Below are positions 14,147 through 24,048 of a stretch of 64,000 nt of DNA, piece by piece. The stretch comes from CAWKAO01 sp963847665 (GTDB lineage Bacteria > Actinomycetota > Humimicrobiia > Humimicrobiales > Humimicrobiaceae), in assembly GCA_963847665.1 (NCBI GenBank), contig CAWKAO010000003.1, forward strand, positions 558,001 through 622,000, written 5' to 3'. Each line of letters opens with the position of its first letter. The stretch's first letter is position 1. Position numbers and translations under genes: made by a program. The notes below the pieces were generated by a model. The model made no database searches. It saw nothing but the letters and a program-made list of their open reading frames with translations, and was not told the DNA's origin.

Positions 14147-15676
14147 ATGTCTGAATTGATCTCAAACAATGTATTTCTTCAGATGAACAGCATCACGAAA
14201 GTATTTCCTGGCGTAGTCGCATTAAAAAATGTTGATTTTGAGGTCAATCATGGAGAGGTCCATGCGCTGGTCGGTGAAAATGGTGCTGGAAAATCTACAC
14301 TTATCAAGATCCTTGGGGGACTTTACAGACCTGATTCCGGTGATATTTACCTGGGAGGGAAAAAAGTACTTTTCACAAATACTTCCCAGGCACAGCAAAA
14401 TAAGATCGCAGTTATCTATCAGGAATTCAATCTTGTTCCGGACCTGTCTGTTGCAGAAAATATTTTTATTGGAAGGGAGCCCAAAGCATTCGCAAAAATT
14501 TTCATTAAATGGAAAAAACTCAATGCTGATGCAAAAATGATCCTTGACAGGCTGGATATCGAACTTGACTGCAAGAGGTTCGTTTCGGATCTTTCAGTTG
14601 CTGAAAGACAGATGGTCGAGATCGCAAAAGCATTATCACTTGATGCAAAACTGATAATCATGGATGAGCCGACTGCTACCCTTACAGAAAAAGAAGTCGT
14701 AAAGCTTTTTGAAATAATAGAGGAATTGAAAAAAAATGGAGTATCAATAATCTATATATCGCACCGCCTGGAAGAAGCTTTTAAGCTGTCAGACAGGATA
14801 ACTGTCCTGCGTGATGGTGAAAAAATAGACACAAAACTTACCACAAAAACAAACCAGGATGAGATCGTATCGATGATGGTAGGTAAAATAGTGAAAGATT
14901 ATTTTGCTGGCGACAAAGTTTCCAGTGCAACTAAAAAAGTAGTACTGGAGGTAAAAGATTATTATATTGCTGATAATGTATATGATGTTGGTTTTAAATT
15001 GCATGAAGGCGAGATCCTGGGTTTTGCCGGGGTCCTGGGTTCGGGTATCCATCATCTTTTAAGGTCTATATATGGTGTCTCACCAAAAACCAGGGGGGAT
15101 ATTTATTTCGAAGATAAGAAAGTCAATATCAATAGCACTAAAGATGCTATTAAGCTCGGCATAGGATTTGTCACTGACGATCGAAAAGGGGAAGGCCTCC
15201 TATATGATATGTCAGTCATGCAAAATCTTACAATAATAATAGTCAAGACCCTGACTTTCTTTAAGGGATTATTTATCAGGGCAAGAGAAGAAAAAAAAGC
15301 GTTTCTAAAAATGAGCAAAGAGCTTGATATAAAATTTGCAAATTTAAATCAGAGAATAATATTTCTAAGCGGCGGCAATCAACAAAAAGTAATAATAGGC
15401 AGGACCCTCTTATCAAATTGTAAGGTGCTTATATTACTTGAACCGACAAGAGGTATTGATGTAGGCGCAAAAGCAGAGATACACAGGATCTTAAAAGAGC
15501 TTACAAATAAAGGGATCTCTATAATCCTATCTTCGTCAGAACTTCCAGAGATAGTCAACCTTACGGACAGGTGCATTGTCTTGTACAAAGGCAAGATAGC
15601 AGCAGAATTTAACAGGGAAAACCTGGATGAAGAGAAACTTGTTGCAGCCCAGATCGGTCAGTCTATTAGTTTATGA
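14147..15676 (+). CDS. Ribose-type sugar ABC transporter, tandem ATP-binding protein
   Basis: 509 residues with two ABC cassettes, as in RbsA/MglA. The first has Walker A GENGAGKST, a signature in LSVAERQMVEIAKAL and Walker B LIIMDEPTATLT. The second has a degenerate P-loop (GVLGSGIHHLL), LSGGNQQKVIIGRTLL and LILLEPTRGIDVGAKAE. It energises uptake through the two permeases that follow. The spacing to the first permease is 55 bases. In this family only the first site is usually fully catalytic, consistent with the degenerate second P-loop. No regulator lies beside the operon. Confidence 0.93.
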   Translation: MSELISNNVFLQMNSITKVFPGVVALKNVDFEVNHGEVHALVGENGAGKSTLIKILGGLYRPDSGDIYLGGKKVLFTNTSQAQQNKIAVIYQEFNLVPDLSVAENIFIGREPKAFAKIFIKWKKLNADAKMILDRLDIELDCKRFVSDLSVAERQMVEIAKALSLDAKLIIMDEPTATLTEKEVVKLFEIIEELKKNGVSIIYISHRLEEAFKLSDRITVLRDGEKIDTKLTTKTNQDEIVSMMVGKIVKDYFAGDKVSSATKKVVLEVKDYYIADNVYDVGFKLHEGEILGFAGVLGSGIHHLLRSIYGVSPKTRGDIYFEDKKVNINSTKDAIKLGIGFVTDDRKGEGLLYDMSVMQNLTIIIVKTLTFFKGLFIRAREEKKAFLKMSKELDIKFANLNQRIIFLSGGNQQKVIIGRTLLSNCKVLILLEPTRGIDVGAKAEIHRILKELTNKGISIILSSSELPEIVNLTDRCIVLYKGKIAAEFNRENLDEEKLVAAQIGQSISL

Positions 15677-15731
15677 TCATTAAGATCTTAATTATTAAAT
15701 GCTGGATTGATATAAATATAAAGGGATAAAA

Positions 15732-16694
15732 ATGATTAAGTTCCTGAAATTATATGAAAAGATAGGAATCTTTATATTAATAGTGCTGGCAAGTATTTTT
15801 CTTGCTATTGCGAGCCCAAATTTTTTAAAAGCCGATACAATCCTCAATATAATCACCCAGGGTACTTATGGAGCCATTGTCGGTTTTGGGATGGTGCTGG
15901 CAATAACCAGCGGTGGTTTTGACCTTTCAGTCGATGCAGTAGTAGCGTTGACAAGTGTTTTTTTATCAATACTGATCCCAAATATCGGTATTCCTATGGC
16001 TATAATAGTATCTATCCTAATAAGCTGTTTTGTAGGGTTTTTAAATGGGGTGATAATAACAAAATTTGGTGTAAATCCACTTATTACCACTCTTTCCATG
16101 GCGACTATTATAAGGGGAGTATCTCTTCTGGTAGCAAATGGAAAACAGATCCCGATAAGCGAGACAAAGTTTACAGTTATAGGAACTGGAAAATTACTTG
16201 GAGTTCCTATCCCCATATATATAATGATAGTTCTTTTTATTATATTTTATTTACTGCTCTACCAGACACCTCTTGGAAGGCATATCAGCGCAGTAGGTTC
16301 AAATGAAAATGCTGCAAGGATCTCAGGCTTGAATGTAGTATTTGTAAAGATAATGGTCTATGTGCTTGTCTCATTTACTGCTGCCATAAATGGAGTTATA
16401 AGAACCTCCCAGGCTATGATCGGCATACCGAGCATGGCTCCAGGTTTTACCCTGCTTGTCATAACTATTACTATTTTAGGCGGGACCAGCCTTGCAGGTG
16501 GAAAGGGTAATCTTACCGGTGCAGTCTTTGCAGGTATTTTTATTTCAATGGTCTATTATGGATTAAACCTTATAAAGGTACAGTATTTTTATCAGCTGTT
16601 ATCTGTAGGGCTGATATTGATCTTTGCACTTTTTGTTGATGGGCTTCGGCAGAGATACCTCGAAACTGCAAAGATCAAAGGTATCAAGGTGTAA
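15732..16694 (+). CDS. Ribose-type sugar ABC transporter permease 1
   Basis: 320 residues and about eight to ten hydrophobic segments. It carries the RbsC-type signature regions TSGGFDLSVDAVVAL near the N-terminus, GFLNGVIITKFGVNPLITTL in the middle and LGGTSLAGGKGNLTGAVFAG near the end, all typical of BPD_transp_2 permeases. It pairs with the second permease at 16732 to form the channel. The ATG follows AAAGGGAT by a short spacing. Confidence 0.92.
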   Translation: MIKFLKLYEKIGIFILIVLASIFLAIASPNFLKADTILNIITQGTYGAIVGFGMVLAITSGGFDLSVDAVVALTSVFLSILIPNIGIPMAIIVSILISCFVGFLNGVIITKFGVNPLITTLSMATIIRGVSLLVANGKQIPISETKFTVIGTGKLLGVPIPIYIMIVLFIIFYLLLYQTPLGRHISAVGSNENAARISGLNVVFVKIMVYVLVSFTAAINGVIRTSQAMIGIPSMAPGFTLLVITITILGGTSLAGGKGNLTGAVFAGIFISMVYYGLNLIKVQYFYQLLSVGLILIFALFVDGLRQRYLETAKIKGIKV

Positions 16695-16731
16695 AATTAT
16701 ATAAACTTTTTTAAGGGCAAGGATATTTTAA

Positions 16732-17709
16732 ATGGATGGTTTAAGATCCAGGCGAATAAAACAGAAGCTGGGTACAGTATGGGGAAATTTTGGATTACCT
16801 GCAATATTTGCGATAATAATCGTTGTTTTTACTATTTCAAATCCCAATTTTGCGACAAGCTATAACTTGCTCAGTAACTTTGGATTTGCGTCCTATGTCG
16901 GCATTGCAGCTATCGGGATGACATTTGTAATAATGACCGGGAATTTTGATATTTCAATCGGCTCAATGCTTGCGCTTGTCGCCGTACTGGGTTCTTCCTT
17001 TATTCCAAAGATAGGAGGAGTCGCAGGGGTTTTAGCTACAATTGCGATCGCAAGTTTTCTTGGCTTTTTAAATGGGATATTTGTGACAAAACTCAGGATT
17101 CCTGCATTTATTACAACTTTAGGGATGCTTTATGTATTCAGGGCTCTTGCGTTTATTTATACAAATAATGTACCGGTTTATATTAGTGATAAATTCTGGC
17201 TTTATCTTGGAAATGGAAAATTATTTGGAGTAATACCTTTTCCGATCATTTTGATGATAGTCTGCTATGGCATTGCATATCTTATTTTAAGAAAAAGTCC
17301 AGTGGGCAGATATATAATCTCTGTCGGGACCAATGCAAAGGCTGCTGCCCTTTCCGGAATAAATGTAGATAATATAAAAATACTGGTATTTACGCTGCTT
17401 GGTTTATTTGTAGGGATAGCCGCAATTGTCAATTCTGCTAATCTGGGAGCTGCGAACCCTGGGCTCATGGGCACTAATTATGAGTTCCAGGTCATCACTG
17501 CAGTAGTTCTGGGTGGGACCGCACTAAGTGGTGGAAACGGCAGCCTCGGAGGTTCCCTTATTGCAGCACTAATAGTGACTTTTCTTCAAAATGGCATGGG
17601 ACTTATGCAGATCAACTCGTACTGGCAGCTTGTCGCAACCGGCCTGGTAATGATATTTGCAGTGTCATTGAACAAATTAAAATTTTATCTGCTTGGGCAG
17701 GGAGAGTGA
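16732..17709 (+). CDS. Ribose-type sugar ABC transporter permease 2
   Basis: 325 residues, the same family as the preceding gene and clearly paralogous: MTGNFDISIGSMLALVAVLG, GFLNGIFVTKLRIPAFITTLG and LGGTALSGGNGSLGGSLIAA. The pair of different permeases resembles the AI-2 (LsrCD) and other heterodimeric ribose-type systems, so a heteromeric channel is expected. It is followed after about 140 bases by the binding-protein gene. Confidence 0.92.
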   Translation: MDGLRSRRIKQKLGTVWGNFGLPAIFAIIIVVFTISNPNFATSYNLLSNFGFASYVGIAAIGMTFVIMTGNFDISIGSMLALVAVLGSSFIPKIGGVAGVLATIAIASFLGFLNGIFVTKLRIPAFITTLGMLYVFRALAFIYTNNVPVYISDKFWLYLGNGKLFGVIPFPIILMIVCYGIAYLILRKSPVGRYIISVGTNAKAAALSGINVDNIKILVFTLLGLFVGIAAIVNSANLGAANPGLMGTNYEFQVITAVVLGGTALSGGNGSLGGSLIAALIVTFLQNGMGLMQINSYWQLVATGLVMIFAVSLNKLKFYLLGQGE

Positions 17710-17845
17710 TCACTTATAAATAATAGATCATTAAAACTTTTCTTTTTAACCCGTCTTGAAAAATATATAGGGAGGAGGGATGCTTATTTGATATCCACTG
17801 TTTTATTAAACAAAAACTATAACAAAGATCACTAAGGAGGAAAAA

Positions 17846-18871
17846 ATGAAAATCAGATTTCTAAAAATTGCTTTTATAGCAACAGTCTGCCTTGCACTGG
17901 TACTGTCGGTATCATTTTTCGGATGCAAGCAAGCAGCAGCTGAGGATGAAGGAGGAATGTCTGTAACTACTTATGCAAAAGCTGAGGATATCACCATAGG
18001 CTATTCACTCTGGACAATGCAGTATACTTTTTTCCAGAATCTTGAAAAAGGCGTAAAAGATGCATGTGCTGATTTTGGATTTAAGTATGTAATGATCGAC
18101 CAGAACAGTGACGCCACAAAAATGGTCCAGGATATGAATTCACTAGTTGGCCAGAAAGTAAGCGGAATAGTTTCTACACCGGTCGATCCGGGAGCAATGG
18201 GTCCTGCAGTAGAAAATGCAAGGCAGAACGGTATTCCTGTTGTCTGCGCTGATATCGGAAAATCAGGTCCCGTAAATGCTCTGATGATCTCTAACAATTT
18301 CAAGGGCGGCGAGCTTGCAGCAGAATTCCTGGCTGGCAAGATAAATGATAATACTAAAACTCTTGGACTTGGCAACCTTCTTCCGCAATGGACATATGCA
18401 AGGCAGAGAGGTGAAGGTTTTCTGTCAAAAGCACTGGAACTTGAATATCCTGTAGGTGCAAATATAATCGTCCAGAATCCAAGTGCTGAAGGTGGATATG
18501 ATACTATGCAGCAGATACTTTCAGCAATTCCAGATGTTGCCGGTGTTTACTTTACCAGTGGTAGAGAAGCTGTAGGTGCTGCACAGGCAATCCAGGCAGC
18601 AGGTAAGGATATATGGTCCGTAGGATATAACGGTGACCCGGAAGAATTCCAGGCAATTAAAGACGGAGTCCTGGATGCAACAATACTTCAGGAACCTTAC
18701 TTTATAGGTTATAGATCTGTTGAGATCCTGAAAGAGATTCTTCTTGACGGTGCATTCTATGAAAACGTTGAGGTGCCTGTAGATGTAAAATTGGTCACTC
18801 CTGAGAATATGGACCAGATTGCAGCAGACATTCTTGAAAAGACAGGTAATTCAGCATTTCCAGCTGAATAA
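17846..18871 (+). CDS. Sugar ABC transporter substrate-binding lipoprotein (periplasmic-binding type 1)
   Basis: 341 residues. A signal segment (about residues 5-25) ends in a lipobox, VSFFGC, which anchors the protein at the membrane surface. The mature part has the ribose/galactose-binding-protein pattern: IGYSLWTMQYTFFQNLEKG, SGIVSTPVDPGAMGPAVENA and the hinge region YNGDPEEFQAIKDG. The ligand is unknown. AAGGAGG stands just before the ATG. The 5' untranslated stretch also contains a stray GGGAGGAGGGATG (17770-17782) that starts a 3-codon frame. The operon ends in a strong terminator at 18921. Confidence 0.92.
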   Translation: MKIRFLKIAFIATVCLALVLSVSFFGCKQAAAEDEGGMSVTTYAKAEDITIGYSLWTMQYTFFQNLEKGVKDACADFGFKYVMIDQNSDATKMVQDMNSLVGQKVSGIVSTPVDPGAMGPAVENARQNGIPVVCADIGKSGPVNALMISNNFKGGELAAEFLAGKINDNTKTLGLGNLLPQWTYARQRGEGFLSKALELEYPVGANIIVQNPSAEGGYDTMQQILSAIPDVAGVYFTSGREAVGAAQAIQAAGKDIWSVGYNGDPEEFQAIKDGVLDATILQEPYFIGYRSVEILKEILLDGAFYENVEVPVDVKLVTPENMDQIAADILEKTGNSAFPAE

Positions 18872-18920
18872 TATTAGATAGATAACTGAAACAACTAAAT
18901 TCTAGATCTAGGATTTAGAG

Positions 18921-18955
18921 AAACTGGCAGAGACAAGTCCTCTGCCAGTTTTTTA
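18921..18955 (+). terminator. Intrinsic terminator of the sugar ABC operon
   Basis: AAACTGGCAGAG (18921-18932) pairs perfectly over 12 bp with CTCTGCCAGTTT (18940-18951). The T-rich run TTTTATT overlaps its end. The rest of the gap to 19117 shows nothing clear. Confidence 0.92.
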
Positions 18956-19117
18956 TTGCTTTCTACTCCCTGACAATATTTTTCCTGGGTTTAAAAATTG
19001 TGATGCTTAAGATCACAATTAAGACCTCTTTCATAAATTCTTCATTTTTATCCAATATAATCTGATTAAAAGATATAAATTTATCTTAAAAACAAATAGA
19101 AGAAAGAGAAAAAAATA

Positions 19118-19831
19118 ATGAAGATACATTTTAAAAAAATACTGGTCTCATTCATTGCGATAGTAGGGTTTGTGGTATATGCGCTTTACCAGCGTAATAT
19201 TGGTACCGGACAGGAACTTATAGGTGCAGTACCGGAAATGACCACTACTACTGTTGCCCAAACATCAGCGGATAATCCAGCGGTAACGACCGAAATACAA
19301 ACAGCTGCTTCAAACCCACCCCTGGATACATCTAACGGTGATGTAGCATATGAAAGTCAGGACAGCAATGAATATGGTGATGGGGAAGACGGTGAAGATG
19401 AAGAAGATGGGTATTCCAGCAGCCAGACAACGCAAACAACAGTAAATAATACGACAACAACTGCTCCTGCAACTACAGATACTGCCAGTTCAGGTACTAC
19501 AACAAATAATACATCCGGTTCCAGCAGCACAACCACTTCGGCCGGTCTTTATAAAGACGGCCAGTTCGATGGCATTTCTGCAGATGCTTATTATGGCTTT
19601 GTACAGGTAAGGGCTATTGTACAGAACGGAAACCTTACAGATGTACAATTTTTAAGCTATCCGAATGACAGAAGCTATTCGGTCCAGATAAATACTTATG
19701 CAATGCCCCTTCTTAAATCGGAGGCAATAAAAGTCCAGAGTGCCCAGGTCAACATTATCTCTGGAGCAACAAATACAAGCAGGGCATTTATGACTTCATT
19801 ATCTTCTGCCCTAACTCAGGCTCAGGTGTGA
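19118..19831 (+). CDS. Membrane-anchored FMN-binding (flavinylated) domain protein
   Basis: 237 residues. One N-terminal transmembrane segment (about residues 8-24) is followed by a long extracellular linker (about 35-145) made almost only of Thr, Ser, Asp, Glu and Asn. A C-terminal FMN_bind domain (YKDGQFDG...) carries the SGATNTS motif, in which the Thr is the site that ApbE esterifies with FMN in NqrC/RnfG-like proteins. The domain should therefore carry covalent FMN outside the membrane, tethered by a flexible arm. The next gene is apbE and then a membrane flavin reductase, so electrons probably flow through all three. Confidence 0.85.
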   Translation: MKIHFKKILVSFIAIVGFVVYALYQRNIGTGQELIGAVPEMTTTTVAQTSADNPAVTTEIQTAASNPPLDTSNGDVAYESQDSNEYGDGEDGEDEEDGYSSSQTTQTTVNNTTTTAPATTDTASSGTTTNNTSGSSSTTTSAGLYKDGQFDGISADAYYGFVQVRAIVQNGNLTDVQFLSYPNDRSYSVQINTYAMPLLKSEAIKVQSAQVNIISGATNTSRAFMTSLSSALTQAQV

Positions 19832-19833
19832 AC

Positions 19834-20590
19834 ATGAAATATATAAGAGATATGATGGGGACCACAGTGACAATCGAGGTTGTTGACCCCGACATCACAA
19901 AAGGAGATATTGATAAAGTATTTTTATATTTTGAAAGTGTTGAAAACAGGTTTAGCGTGTTTAAACCTGATAGTGAAATATCCCTGATAAATGATGGCAA
20001 AGTTGAAAAGAAACATTGGAGTAACGATATGAAGACTATATTTGGACTTGCAGAAAAGACAAAAAAGGAAACAAGAGGATTTTTTAATATTGTCACAACT
20101 GATGGAAAATACAATCCCTCAGGTATTGTAAAGGGATGGGCAATATATAATGCTTCCAGACTATTGCTTGCCCGGGGTTTTAAAAATTTCTACATAGATG
20201 CAGGCGGAGATATACAGGTCCATGGCCTGAATCCTGAGAATAAATACTGGAGCATCGGGATCAAAAATCCTTTTGACCAGTCGACAGATTGTAAAAGTCA
20301 TCTACCTGAAAGATTGTGGTATTGCGACTTCCGGGACATATATAAGGGGACAGCATATTTATAATCCTCTGGAGATAAATAAGCCCTCCAGTGAGATCGT
20401 CAGCATAAGTGTTATAGGTCCCGATGTTTATGAGGCCGACAGGTTTGCAACTGCTGCTTTTGCTATGGGAAACCAGGGAATAGACTTTATTGAAGACCTG
20501 GATGGTTTTGAAGGATACCAGATAGATAAAAATGGCGCTGGTACAGAGACCAGTGGATTTGAAAAATATACTTTTTATCAAAAAATATGA
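19834..20590 (+). CDS. apbE: FAD:protein FMN transferase, with a probable frameshift
   Basis: ApbE transfers FMN from FAD to a Ser/Thr of target proteins. The first frame (to about 20280) has MMGTTVTIEV, FSVFKPDSEISLIN, TTDGKYNPSGIVKGWAI and the YIDAGGDIQVHG motif. It then reads out of family and stops at 20364. From about 20285 the +1 frame supplies the rest: IVKVIYLKDCGIATSGTYIRGQHIYNP and ATAAFAMGNQGIDFIE, ending at 20590. Joined, the product is about 251 residues, short for ApbE but with the main motifs. The shift lies near GACCAGTCGACAG (20275-20287). It could be an assembly indel or true inactivation. ATG 19834 overlaps no more than the preceding stop region. Confidence 0.8.
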
Positions 20591-20603
20591 TTTGGATAAT
20601 ATT

Positions 20604-22130
20604 ATGAAAATAATTAAAAAAATTGATGGATTTTTAAATGGAATAACGATGTACAGGACAGTATTATACAGTCTGCTGTTAATGCTTGCAGCAGCACTTG
20701 CCTTTAGTGCCTTCGGTTTGATGCCTTTTAACCCGCTTGCTCTTATCCTTTCGACCGGATTTATTCTAGCAGTCTCTGTTCTTTCCAATGCTGTTTTTGC
20801 ATGGGCCTTTAATGCGCCCAGTAATATTGAATCGGTCTATATAACAGCATTGATTTTAGCACTGATCATAACTCCAGTTGACGGGTTGGTTAATATTGTT
20901 TTTTTAAGCTGGGTATCAGTCCTTGCCATGGCATCTAAATATATACTGGCTATTGGTAAAAAACATCTTTTTAATCCCGTAGCCATTTCCCTCGTGATCG
21001 TGAGTCTGGCTACGGCTCAGGCAGCAAGCTGGTGGGTCGCAAACCTTTTCATGATGCCATTTGTAGTTATCAGCGGGTTGCTTCTGGTCAGGAAATTAAA
21101 AAGATTTGACCTGGTCCTGGCTTTTCTTACTGTTATGCTTGCTACAAGCTCGATATTCAGTCTGATAAATGGGCAGGATCTATTGTCAGGGTTACAGAGG
21201 GCATTAGTCTATTCTCCCATGCTGTTTTTTGCCTTTATAATGCTGACAGAACCGATGACTGTACCTCCCGGGAGGTTAACAAGAATATTATATGGTGCAA
21301 TTGTAGGGTTTTTATTTGCTCCCCAGATCCATATAGGTTCGTTCTATCTTTCTCCTGAACTGGTTTTGCTCATGGGGAATGTTTTTGCTTATATTGTAAG
21401 TCCCGATAATAAACTGATATTGACATTGAATAAGAAAGAAGAGATAGCATCAAATATTTATAATTTTGAGTTTGAGCCTGACAGGAAACTGTCATTTAAA
21501 CCCGGACAGTATATGGAATTTACATTGGAGCATCCTTCACAGGACAGCCGCGGCATAAGACGTTTTTTGACAATAGCATCATCACCAACTGAAGAAAAAC
21601 TGGATCTGGGTATTAAATTTTATGATAGACCCAGCAGTTTTAAAAAATATTTGATGGCTGCAGGAACGGGCCATAAAATGGTTGCATCCCAGCTGGCAGG
21701 CGATTTCACACTGCCCGAGGATAAAAATAAGAAACTGGTATTCATTGCAGGCGGGATCGGCATAACACCATTCAGGAGCATGATAAAGTATCTTCTTGAC
21801 AGGAGTGAAAAGAGAGACATAGTCCTGTTTTACTCCAATTGGACCTGTGATGATATTTCATACAAGGAAATTTTTGATGAAGCAGAAAAGAAACTAGACA
21901 TAAAAGTAGTATATTCGATTGTCAATGATCCGTCTGTCGTGCCAGATAACCATATACGCTGTGGATTATTAAATGAAAGAGATATTATTGAAGAGGTACC
22001 GGATTATAGGGAAAGGCTCTTCTTTATTTCGGGTCCACCTTCCATGGTAAATACTTTTGTGGCTTCCCTGAAAAAGATCGGTGTAGGAAAGAATAATATT
22101 AAAACTGATTATTTTCCGGGTTTTGCTTAA
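20604..22130 (+). CDS. RnfD/NqrB-like membrane protein fused to a ferredoxin-NAD(P)+ reductase domain
   Basis: 508 residues. Residues 1-300 hold eight or more hydrophobic helices with the NqrB/RnfD features KHLFNPVAISL and LTEPMTVPPG (the region where RnfD/NqrB carry a flavin-bearing Thr). Residues 305-508 are a ferredoxin-reductase module: FKPGQYMEFTL, RRFLTIASSP (FAD site) and FIAGGIGITPFRSM (NAD(P)H site). The fusion would take electrons from cytosolic NAD(P)H, pass them through the membrane and give them to the extracellular FMN protein at 19118. ATG 20604 is favoured; a longer in-frame start at 20532 lies inside apbE. Confidence 0.85.
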   Translation: MKIIKKIDGFLNGITMYRTVLYSLLLMLAAALAFSAFGLMPFNPLALILSTGFILAVSVLSNAVFAWAFNAPSNIESVYITALILALIITPVDGLVNIVFLSWVSVLAMASKYILAIGKKHLFNPVAISLVIVSLATAQAASWWVANLFMMPFVVISGLLLVRKLKRFDLVLAFLTVMLATSSIFSLINGQDLLSGLQRALVYSPMLFFAFIMLTEPMTVPPGRLTRILYGAIVGFLFAPQIHIGSFYLSPELVLLMGNVFAYIVSPDNKLILTLNKKEEIASNIYNFEFEPDRKLSFKPGQYMEFTLEHPSQDSRGIRRFLTIASSPTEEKLDLGIKFYDRPSSFKKYLMAAGTGHKMVASQLAGDFTLPEDKNKKLVFIAGGIGITPFRSMIKYLLDRSEKRDIVLFYSNWTCDDISYKEIFDEAEKKLDIKVVYSIVNDPSVVPDNHIRCGLLNERDIIEEVPDYRERLFFISGPPSMVNTFVASLKKIGVGKNNIKTDYFPGFA

Positions 22131-22249
22131 AAAAGAAAGTAATGGCTAAAATCATTTATTTCAGATTTTCTTTTATTAATCTTAAAAAATGATATAAATT
22201 TAGGATGAATGAAATAGATGGTTTAAAGCAAAGCAATCAGAATAGTCTT

Positions 22250-22924
22250 ATGAAGATCATAATCATTGAAGATTCAGAAAAATTAGCAGGTTTTTTAAAG
22301 AAAGGCCTTGAAAATGAAGGTTATGCTGTCGATTGTTTTTATGATGGCATAAGCGGTGAGAAGCATATCCTGTTTAATTTCGAGGATTATGACCTGGTAA
22401 TCCTGGACCTGATGCTTCCGGATAAAAACGGCCTGGATATCTGCAGGAATATAAGAGAGAAAAATATCAAGATCCCAGTACTGATGCTGACCGCAAAGGA
22501 CTCGACAATGGATAAGGTCACAGGGCTTGACAGCGGGGCAGATGATTACCTGGTAAAACCTTTTGAGTTTGAAGAATTACTTGCAAGGATCAGGGCACTT
22601 TTCAGGAGGCCAAATAATAGCCTACCCCTTGAGCTCAGGGTAAGGGACCTTGTTTTAAATCCTTCCACAAAGAAGGTGTTCAGGGGAGATAAGGAAATAA
22701 CCCTGACCCTGAAAGAATTCAGGATGTTAGAATACCTTATGAGAAATGCCGGTATAACGATTTCGCGTGATAAGATACTGGACAGTCTCTGGGATTTTGA
22801 TTTTGATTCCTTCAGTAATGTCGTTGATGTCCATATGAAGAACTTAAGAAAAAAGGTGGACGGAAATTATAAGGAAAAGCTGATCGAAACTGTTTTTGGA
22901 ATTGGGTACAGGCTTAAAAAATGA
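22250..22924 (+). CDS. OmpR-family response regulator
   Basis: About 225 residues. The receiver domain has the acidic pair in IIEDSE, the phosphoacceptor D53 in VILDLMLPD, a conserved Thr in LMLTAKD and the Lys in YLVKPFE. The C-terminal winged helix (VFRGDKEITLTLKEFRMLEYLMRN ... VVDVHMKNLRKKV) binds DNA. A longer in-frame start at 22205 adds 15 residues of no family match, so ATG 22250 is preferred, although neither has a clear Shine-Dalgarno. It overlaps the kinase gene by four bases. By position it probably controls the flavin electron-transfer genes just upstream. Confidence 0.9.
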   Translation: MKIIIIEDSEKLAGFLKKGLENEGYAVDCFYDGISGEKHILFNFEDYDLVILDLMLPDKNGLDICRNIREKNIKIPVLMLTAKDSTMDKVTGLDSGADDYLVKPFEFEELLARIRALFRRPNNSLPLELRVRDLVLNPSTKKVFRGDKEITLTLKEFRMLEYLMRNAGITISRDKILDSLWDFDFDSFSNVVDVHMKNLRKKVDGNYKEKLIETVFGIGYRLKK

Positions 22925-24045
22925 CTGATAACAGAATTAATAAAAAAAACAATAAAACAGGAGACAGCAAGAGCAATATTTTCCTTCTGGCCAGGATAAA
23001 ATTGACTATTTTTTATACAGCTTTCATTGCTGTTCTTGTTTTTATTTTCAGCATTGCCATTTATTTTAGCTATTCCTATTATCTGCAGGGCAGCTTCCAG
23101 GAAGAACTTACAGAGATAGAAAATGAAAATCAAACAACACTGGATTCTGGAGATGATGGTGAGCATATTGCAAATAATACTATAACTCCTGAACAGATAA
23201 GGAAGAGTGCTTCCAGCCGTCTCAGCAATATTATACTTATCGCAGACGGAGCAATAATCATAATCGCTGCTTTTCTGGGATATACCCTTGCAGGGGTAAC
23301 TCTTCGCCCCATCCAGAAAAACCATGAGATACAGAAAAGATTTATGTCAGACACCTCCCACGAATTGCGGACACCGCTCAGTATTATGAAAACAGGGCTG
23401 GAAGTCCAGATGAGGAATCCAACCTGTCCACCTGAATGCAAACCTGTATTGAGCAGTAACCTGGAAGAGGTAAATAGAATGTCAGGGTTGGTCAAGGACC
23501 TCCTGTTGATCTCACGGATGGATTCGGGAAGTGAGGTCTTCACTTCTGAAGAGATCGACCTTGAAAAGCTGCTTGATTGCGCCCTTCATAGTATCCAGGA
23601 TTATGCAAAGGAGAAAAAGATAGAGATAAAATCAAATGGCAGAAACACTATATTGCCTGAAGGTAATGATAAAAAAACCAATGGATCGGTATTTATTATT
23701 GGAGACCCTGATAAATTAAAACAGGCTTTTTTTAATATTCTTAAGAACGCTGTCGATTATTCTGATGAAGGCGGAAAAATAGACATCACTACGACCAGAC
23801 AGCCGCGTTTTATCCAGGTAGAAATAATGGATAATGGTCCGGGTATACCGGAAGACGAGCTGCAATATATTTTTGAAAGATTTTACAGGGCAAAAAATGC
23901 AGCATCCTTATCCAAAGAAGGAAGTGGACTGGGACTTGCCATCACAAAAGAAATAATACTGAATCACAGGGGGAGTATTAAAATCGAAAGCCTGTATGGA
24001 AGCTGGACAAAAGCAATAGTGATCCTTCCTGTCAGTAACCGATGA
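22921..24045 (+). CDS. Sensor histidine kinase
   Basis: 374 residues. Two transmembrane helices (about 25-50 and 100-123) enclose a small extracellular loop of about 50 residues rich in Glu, Asn and Thr, the only visible input domain. There is no full HAMP domain. The dimerisation/phosphoacceptor helix has SHELRTPL (H147). The ATPase domain has the N box NILKNAVDYS, DNGPGIP, FERFYR and GSGLGLAI. It is translationally coupled to the response regulator. The stimulus is unknown; redox state or an electron acceptor at the surface would fit the neighbours. Confidence 0.9.
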   Translation: MTDNRINKKNNKTGDSKSNIFLLARIKLTIFYTAFIAVLVFIFSIAIYFSYSYYLQGSFQEELTEIENENQTTLDSGDDGEHIANNTITPEQIRKSASSRLSNIILIADGAIIIIAAFLGYTLAGVTLRPIQKNHEIQKRFMSDTSHELRTPLSIMKTGLEVQMRNPTCPPECKPVLSSNLEEVNRMSGLVKDLLLISRMDSGSEVFTSEEIDLEKLLDCALHSIQDYAKEKKIEIKSNGRNTILPEGNDKKTNGSVFIIGDPDKLKQAFFNILKNAVDYSDEGGKIDITTTRQPRFIQVEIMDNGPGIPEDELQYIFERFYRAKNAASLSKEGSGLGLAITKEIILNHRGSIKIESLYGSWTKAIVILPVSNR

Positions 24046-24048
24046 TAC

